Below, piece after piece: positions 20,376-32,240 of a DNA stretch of 64,000 nucleotides. Source of the DNA: Phlyctochytrium arcticum. Its lineage: Eukaryota; Chytridiomycota; Chytridiomycetes; Chytridiales; Chytridiaceae. A program made the translations under genes and the position numbers. The notes below the pieces were generated by a model that searched no databases, was not told where the DNA came from, and was given only the letters and a program-made list of their open reading frames with translations. Numbering within the stretch: position 1 is the first letter of the stretch; each line of letters opens with the position of its first letter. The stretch lies in the NCBI GenBank assembly GCA_025602905.1, contig JAHLKI010000009.1, forward strand, positions 620,001-684,000. The letters run 5' to 3'.

Positions 20376-20621
20376 GTCAGAATGATGGACATGATGGGCT
20401 GGTAATTTGCCTCAATCACGATAGCAAGCAAAACATTTTTTCAACTGGTGAGTCGTGGGAATGAATAATTGTGAATCTCCCGGAACGACGGACGATGGTT
20501 CAGAGGGATGCACATAACAAGTGGCAATACGTGTAAACCAAATGAATGCAAAATGATGTCTGATATAGTATTATACAAGATGGACAATTACTCGGTAAAG
20601 GGTGTTGTTACTCCGGCTTCT

Positions 20622-23600
20622 TTAGCGCTTTCCGGCATCAACGCTGCGCAGCCACGGCCGCATCAGCTCCATCCATCCGCCCAACAGGCCAGGCACAGCT
20701 TTTAATGCGACAGGATCTCGCCATTCCGGGACCCACCTTTCGCCCGCCGGTTTCCTTGACCCCGTCAGCTCCGTAGGCGTAGCAGGCGGCGACGTGTTTT
20801 GATCCGTGGACGGGACGATACCGCTCAAGTGAAGCGACGTGGTCAGATCCGGAGTGGCCGGTTCGAGAATCGTATTATCGGCAGGAAGAGCAGTGTAAGA
20901 TCTCACGATGGTAGGAGAGCGGTTACGGATGTCCAACAATGTGGCAGATACAGTTTGCGGGTCATCAACGTAGTCGGATGCATTGTTGTTGAGCAGAAGT
21001 GCTCGCAACTGCTCTTCAATCTCTGCCGTATCGCCATCACCATCGTTTTCCGATGATACAAAGAGACTCGGACCCATACTATAAGTACTGCCGCCGCCAG
21101 CCTGTGACGTGCTCGAGCCGTCGGGCAGGGAGGCTTCAGGATTGGAAACATCCTCATCGGACGATGCCAACAATGAGCTAAAACTCTGAATGCTGCGCGT
21201 TCGTGTCATGTTGACTGGGAGGGGTGGAACGTCCAGGTGAGATGATCCAAATGGTTGTGGCTCAGGAGCCAAGTGATCCCTCTCCGGTAAATTGTTGTCA
21301 TTGGGCGCTCCAAACGGTGTATTTTCACGCTGCGGAAGCTCAACATCGTCCCAGAGTCCTTGCATCCCAAATGCTTTTTGGTTCGATGGTGACACGACAG
21401 TGGGCGCCCTGGGTAGATCACCCGTAGGTTCGACTTGTCCTCCTTCCCCGTTTAATTCAAAGTCAACCTCTTCATCTAACGGTGCTTCACCGGTCACAAT
21501 CCCCTGAACCCGATCAAGCATTTTGACGCGTACTCGGCGTGTGCGGCCCGCTTTTCGTTCCCGGAGTCGGTTCAAATCATCTTGTAAAACGACTGCGTCA
21601 ATAGTGCCCGTACGCTCCTGGGCAAACAGAAACTCGGATGCGTCGAGTATAGGACCACAGCCTTTGAAAAATTGGGAAATATCATCGATCCAGCCCGCAA
21701 TGTCGCTCAAGTTCTGAGTTCGACCGGGTCGGTTGGTAAAGGATGCGCGGACATGAGTGAAGATTCTATGCTCGTGGCGGGCCAGGAGCGTCATGAAGGG
21801 TTGGAGAGGGGTAGTACCAGCTTGAGGATTTTGACGGTAGCGTTTCTGTTCTTGCTCACTGACGCGTAACAAATCTTCGACAAGCTTTGCACCGTCGCGA
21901 ACAAAACTTCCGGGATCCGCGGCCTATATATGTGATTTTTAGACGATATATTGTTATGCCGCAGTAACATGGCTGCATCAACCTACCTTATACGCTTCAG
22001 ACAGTGGCTTGTACGCAATAGCCAAGAGATCTTTGGCAGCATGCACAACCACATCCTGCAAACACAAAGATTATTGGGGATATCTGAACCAAATATCAAC
22101 TTTCTGGTGTACCTCGCCGACAAGTTCACGCAACTGCCGCATCCGGCGTAACCGCCAATACAAATCCAAGAGTTTCTCAGTCACGTCCAGTTCCAATGTC
22201 CCAGATGCCGGGGCAAATCCCAAGATCCGCTCCGGAAGGGTCTTGACCTCATCTGTACGGCTATAATAAGCATCTCCCAGCTGAAACGCCTACTTGTTTC
22301 CCTTCTATACCTGTGCTATAACCTCCTAATGGAGCCTCCCGAACCAGAGTTTTGGCTCGGTTAATACACTCTGGTTGTGTAAAGTGAGATTCCACATAGG
22401 CAACTTCCTTCATGGTGGCTGCCATCTCATCGTCAATCACGCTAAACAGCATACTGGTATAGCACGTTAGCAAAAAAGAGGTTTATAAACATCAACAGCT
22501 ACACCTACTTTTGCAAAAGACAATAACTGCCAAACGGGCGAGCGAGCAATAAATTTCCCAAAGCTTTGACGACCATGACCGCATTTGTCCCCCGGAGAAG
22601 AGCAGCCCAACTTCGGTAAGGTGCCTGCGAATGGAATTGGGCTAACCGGCGAAGATGTTCGGGGGCCCGATCGTGGGCTACGAATGTACGGTACATGGAT
22701 GCAGCCGCACTAGATACAGGTTCAGTTTTTATAAAATGGAAAGCATACGTTTTGGTTTACCATATTTTCCACCACTCGATAGCTAATTGGTAATGGGGTG
22801 GCAACTCGGCAATCTCCCCTGCAGCCCCCACTATAGAAAATATGCGGGCCATGCCCCCGGGGGCCAAGCTGTCATCGCGGAATTGCTCGAGCGCGTGCAA
22901 AAGCTCATCGGCGCGTCGTTCTGCATCCGCGGCAGATTCCGGTTGAGGGTCTGTACTTGCTCGCTCAGTGAACGTCAATGGTTGTTGGGGTATAGGTTCC
23001 GACTGATTTAAAAAATCGCGAAGAGTGGATGTAGGTTGTGTCGACAATGTGCGGAGGTAGATGGTCAGTTTGGACACGGCATATGAAATAGAGTCGGCCG
23101 TTTTGGGCACGGAGGAGATGGATGGAAGAGCGGGGATACTCAGGTTGGGACGATGAATCAGCTATTGATATAAAGTTATGAGCTTCCAGTCAAATCAAGA
23201 TATCATTTAGGCCGTAACTCACTTCTTTGTGAAGATGTTTAAAGGCAGAAAAGTCCCGATGGGCCTCAACCGTTCGGCCGTGGGCAGTTGACTTGATCAC
23301 ATACTCCTACAGATTGAGAGACAGTCAGCTTTTCTGCAGCAAAAATGTTGCTACGCATTCATGCGCAACGTACCATGCTTTCATGCGATCGGATGAGTCC
23401 CTTCTTCTTGCGCAATCTCGCTTCCAGAATCTCTATAGACTCGATTTGAAAAGTGTTGTTGGCTGGACTGGACATGTCCGCTACTCTCGATGAGCCTGTG
23501 ACATCCCTCTCGGTCTTGTGCTTGTGTCCATCCTGAGCTGCCTTTTCCTCTTCTTCCAAGTTGGTGCGTACGGCTTTCCCCAGTAGGGCAGCAACATTGT

Positions 23601-23976
23601 CCACGACCTGGTTTGCCAAAATGTCGCGTTTGGCCATATGAGCTGCCGTTCCTCCCGAATCAACTTTTTGGAACAAGGCCAGAACTCGGCCCATGGTCAG
23701 CCACGTCTCTTGCGGGGAGGATGAGGATGCTTCCAGGGGAGGAAATGTGAGGAGGAGCCGATTGAACAAAGGGCGAAGAAGGGGGAAGTCGTCTGGCTTA
23801 GATGCATCTAGCACCTTTCCAGGAGCTGCTGCTTCTGATGAGGTGCCGACTAGCGCTCCGACTGATAGAGGGTGTACCAATAGCCCCGACACCTCTTTGC
23901 GCAACTGACGCGCTAAGAGTTCCTTCTTGATGAAATGGATGTCCGCCCCCGTGATGGATGCTTTAATGTCCGTCAT
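20622..23976 (-). CDS. PX-domain protein with PXB and DUF3818 regions (YPR097W/Lec1-like)
   Basis: A multi-exon minus-strand gene. The first large exon (to about 23375) carries the N-terminal PX-associated region (DIHFIKKELLARQLRKEVSGLL) with a long insertion and an R-K-K-K-G-L-I-R segment. The PX domain is split over the next exons (EYVIKSTAHGRTVEAHRDFSAFKHLHKE, then IHRPNLSIPALPS). A long helical DUF3818-type region follows (about 23110-20622) with Y-R-S-W, RELVGEVHQK, PLSEAYKAAD and HEHRIFTHVRAS. The last exon (21872-20622) is 416 codons with an acidic Ser-rich insertion. Fungal relatives bind phosphoinositides and act in lipid movement between mitochondria, droplets and endosomes. An in-frame ATG at 24039 would add 21 residues. 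Exon borders between 23380 and 21870 are approximate. Confidence 0.75.
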
Positions 23977-24475
23977 GTCGTGGAACACCTTGCCGCAATT
24001 GGTCCTAGTCCTGTAAACTTGTTCAGCACAAGGTGACATCTTGACCGTCCATAAATCTCTTTACCTCGGACGTCCTCAATACTTTGTGACTATATACACA
24101 GACAATTCTTGCCAGAGAGTGGAGATAGGTATCTCTCCCAAGTTCAAAAGAAAGTTTTAATGTGAGAAGTTGCCAGAAATGCTAATGATCTCCAAGTCAA
24201 AAACCTTACTGCGGCTTTCACGTCACTCAAGTTCCATTGTCGAACATTCCATAAATCATTTGGCTGAATTGGGTGAAATGGGGATCTTGTGCGCTTTTTC
24301 CCAGACTTTTTCCCGGGGTCTTTCTGGGGGTCTTTCAAGAGTACAGCGCTGGTATTATGGTAAGCACGCTAATGGGAGATTTGCCCGGGGTACATGTTTA
24401 TACATCGCAAGTTATTTCACACTGCAACTAACCAAGATCCCAAGGTTTCAATTGACAATCAAGAAACGGCTTACA

Positions 24476-25756
24476 ATGCCCGTACCTCAGGCCTTCTCTG
24501 TGGTTTTGACTGCAAAAGTCATTTTCTCGTATCTTGACTTCAAGGCTTACACTCGGCTTACACTGACCTGCCAAACACTCTACTCCCTCCGCTCTCCGCA
24601 TGACATTCGACAAGTCCTTTGCAATACACTTGGAGGAGCGCCATTCCTTAGGCTTATAGGTACGACGATTTCGAGGTTTCTCGATCGACACGTATCCCCG
24701 CCTTTTCCTCTGGAGTTCCGCCGAAAGTTTGTCATGTCAAGATTAGAAGAAACAGCTGCCGAGCAGGCCGAGTTCCAAGCACCACCACCGTCTGAACGAC
24801 TTTGGCTTGATGTTGACATTTTCCTACTTTTACAACATGATCTGGATTCTTGTGCCGAATTTGCATTGGCACACTGGGTTAAGAAAAGTCAAAGTGTTTA
24901 CCACAGTGCCCACTGCTTGACTTCAAATTGCCTTTCACGCAAGATTTCAATACTAGGATTGGAGCTCTTGGCCAGATACAATAAACTTGATTCAAACTAT
25001 GGACTTTTCAGAGCTGTCCAAGATATTCAAGATCAATCTGGGCCGGTCTATTTTGATTTCTTTTGGGAGCGTTGCACAAGCACGGACCACCATCTTTGGG
25101 GTCACATTGAATCTGTGGAAATGGCTGAGAAACTGATAGGGAAAACTACGGTAACGACAGAGATTCTGGCCATGGCTACAAGAAGTCCCCAGGTTTTTCG
25201 TTTCCTGCTGTCCCATTTGCCTGACCCGGTACCTGCTTTCGACTCCTACTACGGCGATTGGTATCTCCCTGCACTCAAGGCAGCCGTTAAGAATGGCCAT
25301 GTTGAAACTTTGAAGGTGCTCTTGGCCCGCGAGGATGTGAACGTCAATGCAATGACACCTGATGACGAAGAATACTCCATTCTAGCAACTTCTCTCCTAA
25401 GGGGAACGACTGCAATGGCTGACTTTTTGCTCTCTAACGGTGCATTGGTCTCAAAACCTGATGTGCTTTTTGATGCAATAGACGGCGGCATACCAGTTGA
25501 ATATATCGAAAATACCTTGATTCAGAAGCATGGTGCACAACCATTTGCAAATCACGCCATTTATGCGCTTCAAGAGGAAAGCTTTGACGTTTTGGCAATG
25601 TTGCTAAGACACCTCAAGACTGCATCGCCGCCATTCACTTTAGAAGAGATGGAAACGCAGATAGGAGAATCCCGTCCAGACTTGCTTCCTTCGCTGGAAG
25701 ACTTTCGTGATTTTGAGCGTACGGCATTTGGCCTTGGTAAGGATTCGGATCTGTGA
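24476..25756 (+). CDS. F-box-like and ankyrin-repeat protein
   Basis: Single exon of 426 aa from MPVPQAFS. The first 45 residues (AKVIFSYLDFKAYTRLTLTCQTLYSL) resemble an F-box. The middle is helical with repeats of about 30-35 residues. From about residue 270 the segments LPALKAAVKNGHVETLKVLL and ILATSLLRGTTAMADFLLSNGA are typical ankyrin helices. F-box/ankyrin proteins commonly act as substrate adaptors for SCF ubiquitin ligases; that is inferred from architecture only. The frame is open upstream to 24170, but the extension looks like translated leader. No close relative recognised. Confidence 0.6.
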   Translation: MPVPQAFSVVLTAKVIFSYLDFKAYTRLTLTCQTLYSLRSPHDIRQVLCNTLGGAPFLRLIGTTISRFLDRHVSPPFPLEFRRKFVMSRLEETAAEQAEFQAPPPSERLWLDVDIFLLLQHDLDSCAEFALAHWVKKSQSVYHSAHCLTSNCLSRKISILGLELLARYNKLDSNYGLFRAVQDIQDQSGPVYFDFFWERCTSTDHHLWGHIESVEMAEKLIGKTTVTTEILAMATRSPQVFRFLLSHLPDPVPAFDSYYGDWYLPALKAAVKNGHVETLKVLLAREDVNVNAMTPDDEEYSILATSLLRGTTAMADFLLSNGALVSKPDVLFDAIDGGIPVEYIENTLIQKHGAQPFANHAIYALQEESFDVLAMLLRHLKTASPPFTLEEMETQIGESRPDLLPSLEDFRDFERTAFGLGKDSDL

Positions 25757-27289
25757 CCTTGTCACTCAAATGAGTGTCTCTTTGAGCGACAAACAGAGTC
25801 ACTCCGGAGACTTGTCATCTGCCGTTATATATCGGTCATACGAAGAAGGCTTTGCTCCCAAACTAACAATTTACCCCTCCGGCCGGATTTCCTTCTTTAA
25901 CTGCGGACGCGATGATATGTCAAATTACCATCGGTGTGACGATGGGAGGTGCTGCGCAGAAGCGGCTGGTTGTGAATGTACTGTAGAAGGATGATCTCTG
26001 CTTCTCGGTGAATGTATCAGTCTAGATCTAGGGTACGCGTTATATGAAAGATGGGTCAGATCAACCTTTTTGACATCAGTAAAGAGTTCTAAAAGAACTT
26101 GATTGTGATTTTTAAAGACCCGCAGCAGGTAAAATATCACGCAGTTGACCGTCCATCTTTATATACCCACTGCATCAGAATGCGAAGGTAAATCGAGCTT
26201 ATACATCAGAATTCATCGGGTCACCCCGTGGACTCTTCTCGTGGGCACTATATCATAAATTTCTGCTGCCTCTCTTCACCCCCTAATACATGCATTTTTG
26301 CCATGCGGGCGGGGTAGCCCGGGACCAAGCCTCGGGATAAAGGGCCGTTACCACCCAACATGGACTGATCGATGAATGCCGGATGTGAATTTGTGGTATC
26401 TGGGCGGGGTGATTCCACCCCTTCGTATATTGCCCGCATACGAGTAGGACCGGGATTCCAATATGTCAAGGGACAGGAATCGCGACCAAGATATCAGACA
26501 GACTCCATGCGTTCACACCATGCCCCTAGCGCGTGCGTATTTGGAGATTTCGCGCCGCTTGTTGGAACAAGTAGAAATATATGTCCTGTCCCATGCCGTT
26601 TGTAAGCTACGAATATACCGACTGTCCCTAAGGCCGTAGGGGATACGGTTTTTTTCTTTATCTAATCCACAGATTGTCAAAATGATTTTTGGTGACAAGG
26701 CCCAACATGTTTGTGTGGGGGGTTCCGTATCGCGAGAGATATACGTTCCTAAGTAGATGGTACGAACACTCTCTAAATGTTTGGGTTTTACGACAAAAAT
26801 AATCCGCATGAGATTATTCTTCAACGTCCCGACTAAGTTCCAAGGTCGAACGCGTATGTTTGCACCAGACTGAGCCGGGCGTCGATAAATAAGAATTGCT
26901 TTCTTCCCACGGAGGTTGGAAATACATCATCATGTTGCATTCGAGTATGAGACTGAGGTTGAATCATTTGCCACTCTGGGATTGGTTCTGGGCCCTTTTC
27001 CCGGTAACAGTCTAATTGGCCTTGATGCAACTTTATCGAAATACACCACTCGAGGCGTGTTGTATTAAGCGTATAGCCCAAGGGAAGCATGCCGGTTGGA
27101 TGCATCGCTCTCAACTATACGAGACTTGTAACATACATTTCGGATTTGTTATAAAGATCCATTGGTCCTTTTTGTTTAGACAAGAGCTGTTTGGTTGCGT
27201 AAACCCCCATCAGTCTTGATTTCAACGACACTAGAATCCCATGCAGTATATGACAGATGGTTGGTATAATTTAGCTGGTGACCGGAAAA
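25757..27289. other. Gene-poor spacer
   Basis: About 1.5 kb without a recognisable gene. ORFs of 60-105 codons on both strands (for example 26513-26824 minus and 26833-27114 minus) show no motif, and I could not join them into a family protein. Confidence 0.4.
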
Positions 27290-27293
27290 CCCG

Positions 27294-27365
27294 CGGGGAT
27301 TTTTTTTCGCACGTAAGCCAATATTTCTCCGATGTTTTTGAGGGTCAAGTCTCGCGCGTATATAC
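27294..27365 (+). promoter_or_regulatory. Family promoter module, locus E
   Basis: GCGGGGATTTTTTTTCGCACGTAAGCC, then TTCTCCGATGTTTTTGAGGGTCA and GCGTATATACAAAG. The order matches modules C and F, with a lengthened T run in the first box. Confidence 0.6.
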
Positions 27366-27526
27366 AAAGTTCGAGGGAATTTTCTTCTTTCTTTCTTTGA
27401 TACCTCGGGTACTGCTCAAATTTACTTCCTATTAAGCTTTTTATTTATCATCCTCTCATGACAGTTTATAGCACGGCCAACCATTTCACATTGCTTCCTG
27501 TCAATGATTCATGTACGCCCCACTCA

Positions 27527-27588
27527 GTAGGTATATCATTCCGATCCGTATGTAATTAATCGCTCCGAACTCATCATTTACATAACAG
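27527..27588 (+). other. 5'-UTR intron of locus E
   Basis: Donor GTAGGTATATC, CCGAACTCATC and acceptor ACATAACAG; 62 nt, eight bases before the ATG as in locus B. Confidence 0.6.
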
Positions 27589-27596
27589 AACATGTA

Positions 27597-27845
27597 ATGT
27601 ACGACCATCATCAAGATGTTAAGATGGATGGCCCGCCTCGTTTCTGGAGACTGAGAATATGGTGGGCGAACGTGATTCCACAGCAACAGAGAACGGTAGA
27701 AATTCAAAATCAGCAGACTACTGTGCGTGGATACGCTGCTCTGTCGACTTTCACAGCAACAGCAACATACTTCCAATTGGGGGCAATCGGTGTTTACGGG
27801 AAACATATCTTTCACGCGGTTCCCCATCTATCGGAGCGCATATAA
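27597..27845 (+). CDS. Extended member of the small-peptide family, locus E (82 aa)
   Basis: Starts MYDHHQDVK, then the core MDGPPRFWRLRIWW and A-N-V-I, and continues for about 55 residues not found in C or D: a Gln/Thr-rich part (PQQQRTVEIQNQQTT) and a V-R-G-Y to H-L-S-E-R-I end. The Cys-Cys-Arg-Arg motif and acidic tail are missing. The leader QDVKM is shared with locus B. Either this is a distinct subfamily member with its own tail, or the original stop was lost and downstream sequence is read through. The core is intact, and the promoter and intron are well preserved, so expression is plausible. Confidence 0.5.
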   Translation: MYDHHQDVKMDGPPRFWRLRIWWANVIPQQQRTVEIQNQQTTVRGYAALSTFTATATYFQLGAIGVYGKHIFHAVPHLSERI

Positions 27846-29563
27846 ACTGCTGGTCGTGCCCAAGTTGACCACGTTTGTGCCAAGAGAATTCAGATATCCC
27901 CTCTCTGCCGTATGTCCTTTGTAGCCGAGTTTCACGCGTCCAACCTTGAAATACCAGATGTCAAGCAGATCTTGTAGGGGAGTGAGCATTGATGCTCCGT
28001 TTCTGGGATATCGCTATTGCTCCTGACGTTGAAACGGTGACAAGGTGTTTTGACGTGTGCCTGTCAGTGATGTCCGTCGTGTCAGTCCGGCCTCTGACAC
28101 CTTGCGTGTTTAGGTGGAGATCAACAAATTGTGAAAAATCTGGCCCCCGATTTGAGGAAATCACATCGACGGGATACATTGGGCATGCATTTGGAAGATC
28201 AACGAACTTGCAGAAAATATGGCTCCTGGTGGGAGATGATCAGCTCGCGTTCTTTCAGAACACAGTGGACAGGATGAAGATCAACGACTGTGTGGAGAAT
28301 CTGGCCAGTGATGCGCTCGAGTGTTTTCAGGATATAGTGGGCAGGCAGGTGAAAGTGCTGAATCCGGGATTAGTCAGGACTTGGCAGTGCGGTGCTTGAA
28401 TGCGATGAAGGATATGTACGGCGTTGAATTGATCGAGAATTAAGAGTATCGTAGACGTTGATGGCAACACTCCCAAAGCCCCTTTTTGCGCTTTTGAAAA
28501 CGAGTTTCTTGGATGATCATCCACCGTTTCCATCTGGTCGTCTACCCGTTTGTGGTACTGGATTCTCGGTCGTAAGAGATTGTTCTATCCTCTGGTTTGC
28601 ACGATAGCGGCAACTTCTCCACCGTGACGATCCAACTTAAGATAGATCTCGACTTGCATTGCACTATGGGATGTGCCCGGGCCGGTCTCTCCGGAACCCC
28701 AGTCGTATGTCGTCGTCGTCGGAAAGTCCAAATACTGGTCGGGTCTGTTGCTGGGTCTGTTGGGGGCTGGCTGGCTGGCTGGTAGATTTGCGATTTGCAA
28801 GCAGGCCGATGCGACGCGACCTCCTTCCAAAGGCCTGAAGCACATATAGTAGCATTTTGTCTTGTCGTTGTCGGCGTTGTCGTTGCTGTTGCTCGTTACT
28901 ACCACAATCCACTGGCACTTGGCCTCGGTGCTCCTCCAGCATTCGGATATTGCTATGTCTGCATCCAGGCATTCCGTTGCAGTACTTTGGCCATTTCCAG
29001 ATACATTGTACCGGTCTTCGTGGCCAATTCCTCGGATGGCATGGATGGCTTGCTGGGTCAAAGTGTTCTCGGCCTGAGCGCGCCTACCTGGGTTCAGGGA
29101 CAGGACACGGTGGACATTCTTGGTTTTTCCGCGTCCGACGCGTCGGCCAGAGCTCGGTCGTCGTCGTTGATACCCAAAACATTTTGCCCCAGACATTCAG
29201 CAGCACATCGACCATACTCGACATTTTCAGATTCTCTTCTTCTACGCGGCTCGCCGTCTGTCATTTTTGGCTGGCACGGATGGCCAGATGGTAGATTTAC
29301 TCGAGTACCTCCAGCCGACAGCCACGACCACCATCACAGCTACGACGACCTTGTCATCTGGGATCATTCCTTTCAGGGACTTCTTTTTTTTCCGCTCCAA
29401 TCATCCCATATCGGGCCGGGCTGGATACAGCAGATGATACACACGCATCCCTGACAAATGCACGGTCTTCGTATGTCGAATGGCACATTTTGATGGGGTT
29501 TACGGAGCATCTGCGACTCCCCCGACACTAGCTCCGACGGGGCTCGGGAAAGGCCTCAAAAAC

Positions 29564-29571
29564 TATAAAAG
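29564..29571 (+). promoter_or_regulatory. Internal TATA box of the long repeat unit, copy 3
   Basis: TATAAAAG, third copy of the conserved element; a CT-rich stretch follows 20-30 nt downstream. Confidence 0.5.
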
Positions 29572-30548
29572 GGCACCGTCGCTCTGCTCTCCCCCCATCA
29601 TTCTCATCACTCTCATCAAGACTCGAACTCGACTCTCTCTCTCTCCCTCTCAAGACTTGGTCTCTCTCTCATCATCAGGACCATCAGGACCATCAGGACC
29701 TGGCTCTCCGGCTTCATCATCAAGACTGGCTCTCATCATCAGGACTTGGCTCGGCTTCATCATCAGGACTTACTTTGGCACTCTCATCAAGGACTTGGCT
29801 CGGCATCATCTGAACTTTGCGGATCAGGCCTCTCTAGGTGAGTATGTTTGGTGATTGGAGTCGTGTTTTTCGGATGTCCCCATGTGGGCGAGCCGGACCG
29901 TCGCTGGCGTAAGTAAATGGTTGGTGCCAGCGGCTGCACTGTGCAGAGGGGCAGTGTACTTTGCTGACCGAGGGCGGGCGTCGCTCGATGAAGGAGCACT
30001 GGGGGCCGGTGACCATATGGCAAACGGTCGAACTAAATATGGTTTCCCGACGTGGGCAGGTGTTAGTGTGATTTCGCGTCGTTAAAAAAGTGTAAGGTGG
30101 CCACTCGCAACTCTCTTCTCTTTCTTGTTTTTTGTACTCTGTTCTCTGTCTATACATTCTCATGCTTCAAATACTATATCTATACCACTCCTACTTTTGC
30201 AATCTTACTATAATGTCCCTTTGCCTTGGTTGCTTCAATGTTGTTGCCAAAAAGATGAACCTCCTTAAGTCTGAACCTTTGAAGGGGGAATGAATGGTAC
30301 AGGTAAGAGGTCTTCACATGCGAAGACTTTGCACTTCTCGGCCCCATGGCTTAACCTACATGAAAAAGTTTTCCCAAAAGCCATCGGGTGCAGAGAATTC
30401 AAATCTGACATGACTAGTATTGGAAGTTTGCCATGGTTGTTCACGCTGCTACAATTGGCCATTTTAAACACAGATGTCCAGAGGAAACGCACTTCCTGTA
30501 AATATAGCCACCGCGGCATCCATTTCGATTGATCAGGTTGATTGTATT

Positions 30549-30572
30549 CTCCAATCTGTTTGAGGATCAAAT
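30549..30572 (+). promoter_or_regulatory. Orphan family promoter box (locus G)
   Basis: TCTCCAATCTGTTTGAGGATCA matches the GAGGGTCA module with one change in the core. It sits about 300 bp after long unit 3, where a short unit would be expected by analogy with B to C and F to D. I find no peptide core downstream, so the gene has been lost or was never included. Confidence 0.4.
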
Positions 30573-30982
30573 TTTCGGGTATGTACCAAATCTTTTAGAA
30601 TGCAAGATACAATAACTCAAGTCATTACGATTTGCTGTTGCTCATTCCTGCATCCTTCAAATCATGTTGACACATCAGACTCGCCCACACTAACTACTGA
30701 CTAAGGCCCATTCCACTTTTTCCCACGAGAAAAAATATGATCATGTGTACCAGGGTATAAATGGTTTGAATCACTGCCACTTATCAATTATCCATCTGAG
30801 CAGCGACGTTATCAACAGGATAACAATCGAGACTTTCCGACTTTTGGTAGTATTTTACTAGAATAACGAGAGTACCAAAAAATTAGAGTTATGTATGGTA
30901 CAGGTAGGTGCGTGAGTAAGAGAAATAAAATATGACCACAAAAATGATTAAGGTAGGATGGGGGGGAGTAGCAGATGAACCA

Positions 30983-31003
30983 GGGGGGGGGGGGGGCGGG
31001 GGG
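30983..31003 (+). repeat. G14-C-G6 tract next to the zinc-finger stop codon
   Basis: On the minus-strand mRNA this is a poly(C) tract starting one base after the TAG of the zinc-finger gene. Confidence 0.85.
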
Positions 31004-31004
31004 T

Positions 31005-32207
31005 CTACATATACTCTGCGCCAACCACGCCCATGTATTGCGTAGTAGGGACATGCATCTGAGATGGGAGGTGGTGATGTATGGAAGACTGCAGTTGCTG
31101 ATGCTGTTGGAGTTCCATATCCTGTGACCAGGCCTGACTGGGGACTATAGGGGTGGGTAGATTTTCCATCCCTGGTGTTGGGTGACCAGAGTTGCTCATG
31201 TTGGTGCTGCCGTAGCCAGCTGCGGCAGCCATCATAACCTTGTGCTGATGTTGTTGTTGACGTTGTTGCTGTTCCTGCTGCTGTTGTTGATGTATGGCCA
31301 GCATGTGCTGCTGCTGCGATTGCATGTCCATGCCATTCACGGGGTGCGAGTGGGCAAGTTGCGGGGTCGGATAGTGTCCCTGCGCAGCGGCAGCCGCTGC
31401 GTGAGCTTGCTGTTGTGCAACGTGCGCTACGGCCGCTTGGTGGAAGGCGGGATGGCTAGGGTGTAGCGGGCCGACCCCATTAGCAGCAAAGACTGGGAGA
31501 AAGCTCATGGGCATCATGGATGGGTGGTAGTGGGACTTTTCGTGCTTGCGGAGAGAGCGGGAATGATAATAGGCTTTGCCGCATCCAAAAACGTTGCAGA
31601 CATACGGCTTGATGTTGGAATGAGTCTTGATGTGTGTGTTCAGCCCATCCTGCCTGGAAAACTTTTTGCCGCAATCGGCAATTGGACATGTAAATGGTCG
31701 CTCGCCGGTATGTATTCGCAGATGATTGTGGATTTTGTGTCGCTTGGTGAAGGGTCGTTGATTGCGAGTACACTCGGCCCATTCGCACTTGTACGTGGCT
31801 TTCCCCGACCCAATGTGCAAATCAGAGAGATGGGAGACCAAGTCTTCGACATTGTCGAATAGTAAATCACAGTCGGTCCATCGGCAGCGGTGTTCGATCT
31901 GTTCGGGCTCCTCCTCATCGTCCTCATCGGTATTCGAGCCTTCCTCTTCATCATCATCATGAACGAGGGCAGGGGTGGCGGAAAGACCCAAATCTGCCGA
32001 GCTCGCGAAAACATGTTCGGTTTTCTGACCGCTCCAAGGAGCACTTGTGGCAGTAAATTCAATCATGGACATGACATTGGCGTCGCTGGGTAAAGTCAAG
32101 TCCAGACGCTCTTCAGCGGCGACAGCCGCGGGACTGGAAACGGATTCGCCTGTCGAATATGGAAAGTTTGCCAAGAACAAATCGTCATTTTCCCCTGATG
32201 GTTCCTC

Positions 32208-32240
<33 letters not shown>

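Larger units (their letters stand above)
27290..30245 (+). repeat. Long repeat unit, copy 3
   Basis: Direct repeat of 340-3150. It has the promoter (27294-27365), the intron, locus E, the roughly 80-bp repeats (28113-28310), the GC-rich segment (28585-29454), TATA at 29564, a rearranged minisatellite and the CTATACATTCT / TTGCAATCTTA end. About 28975-29580 is nearly identical to 1800-2425 of copy 1. About 28890-28980 instead matches copy 2 (CACTTGGCCTCGGTGCTCC). This patchwork indicates exchange between copies. Confidence 0.75.
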
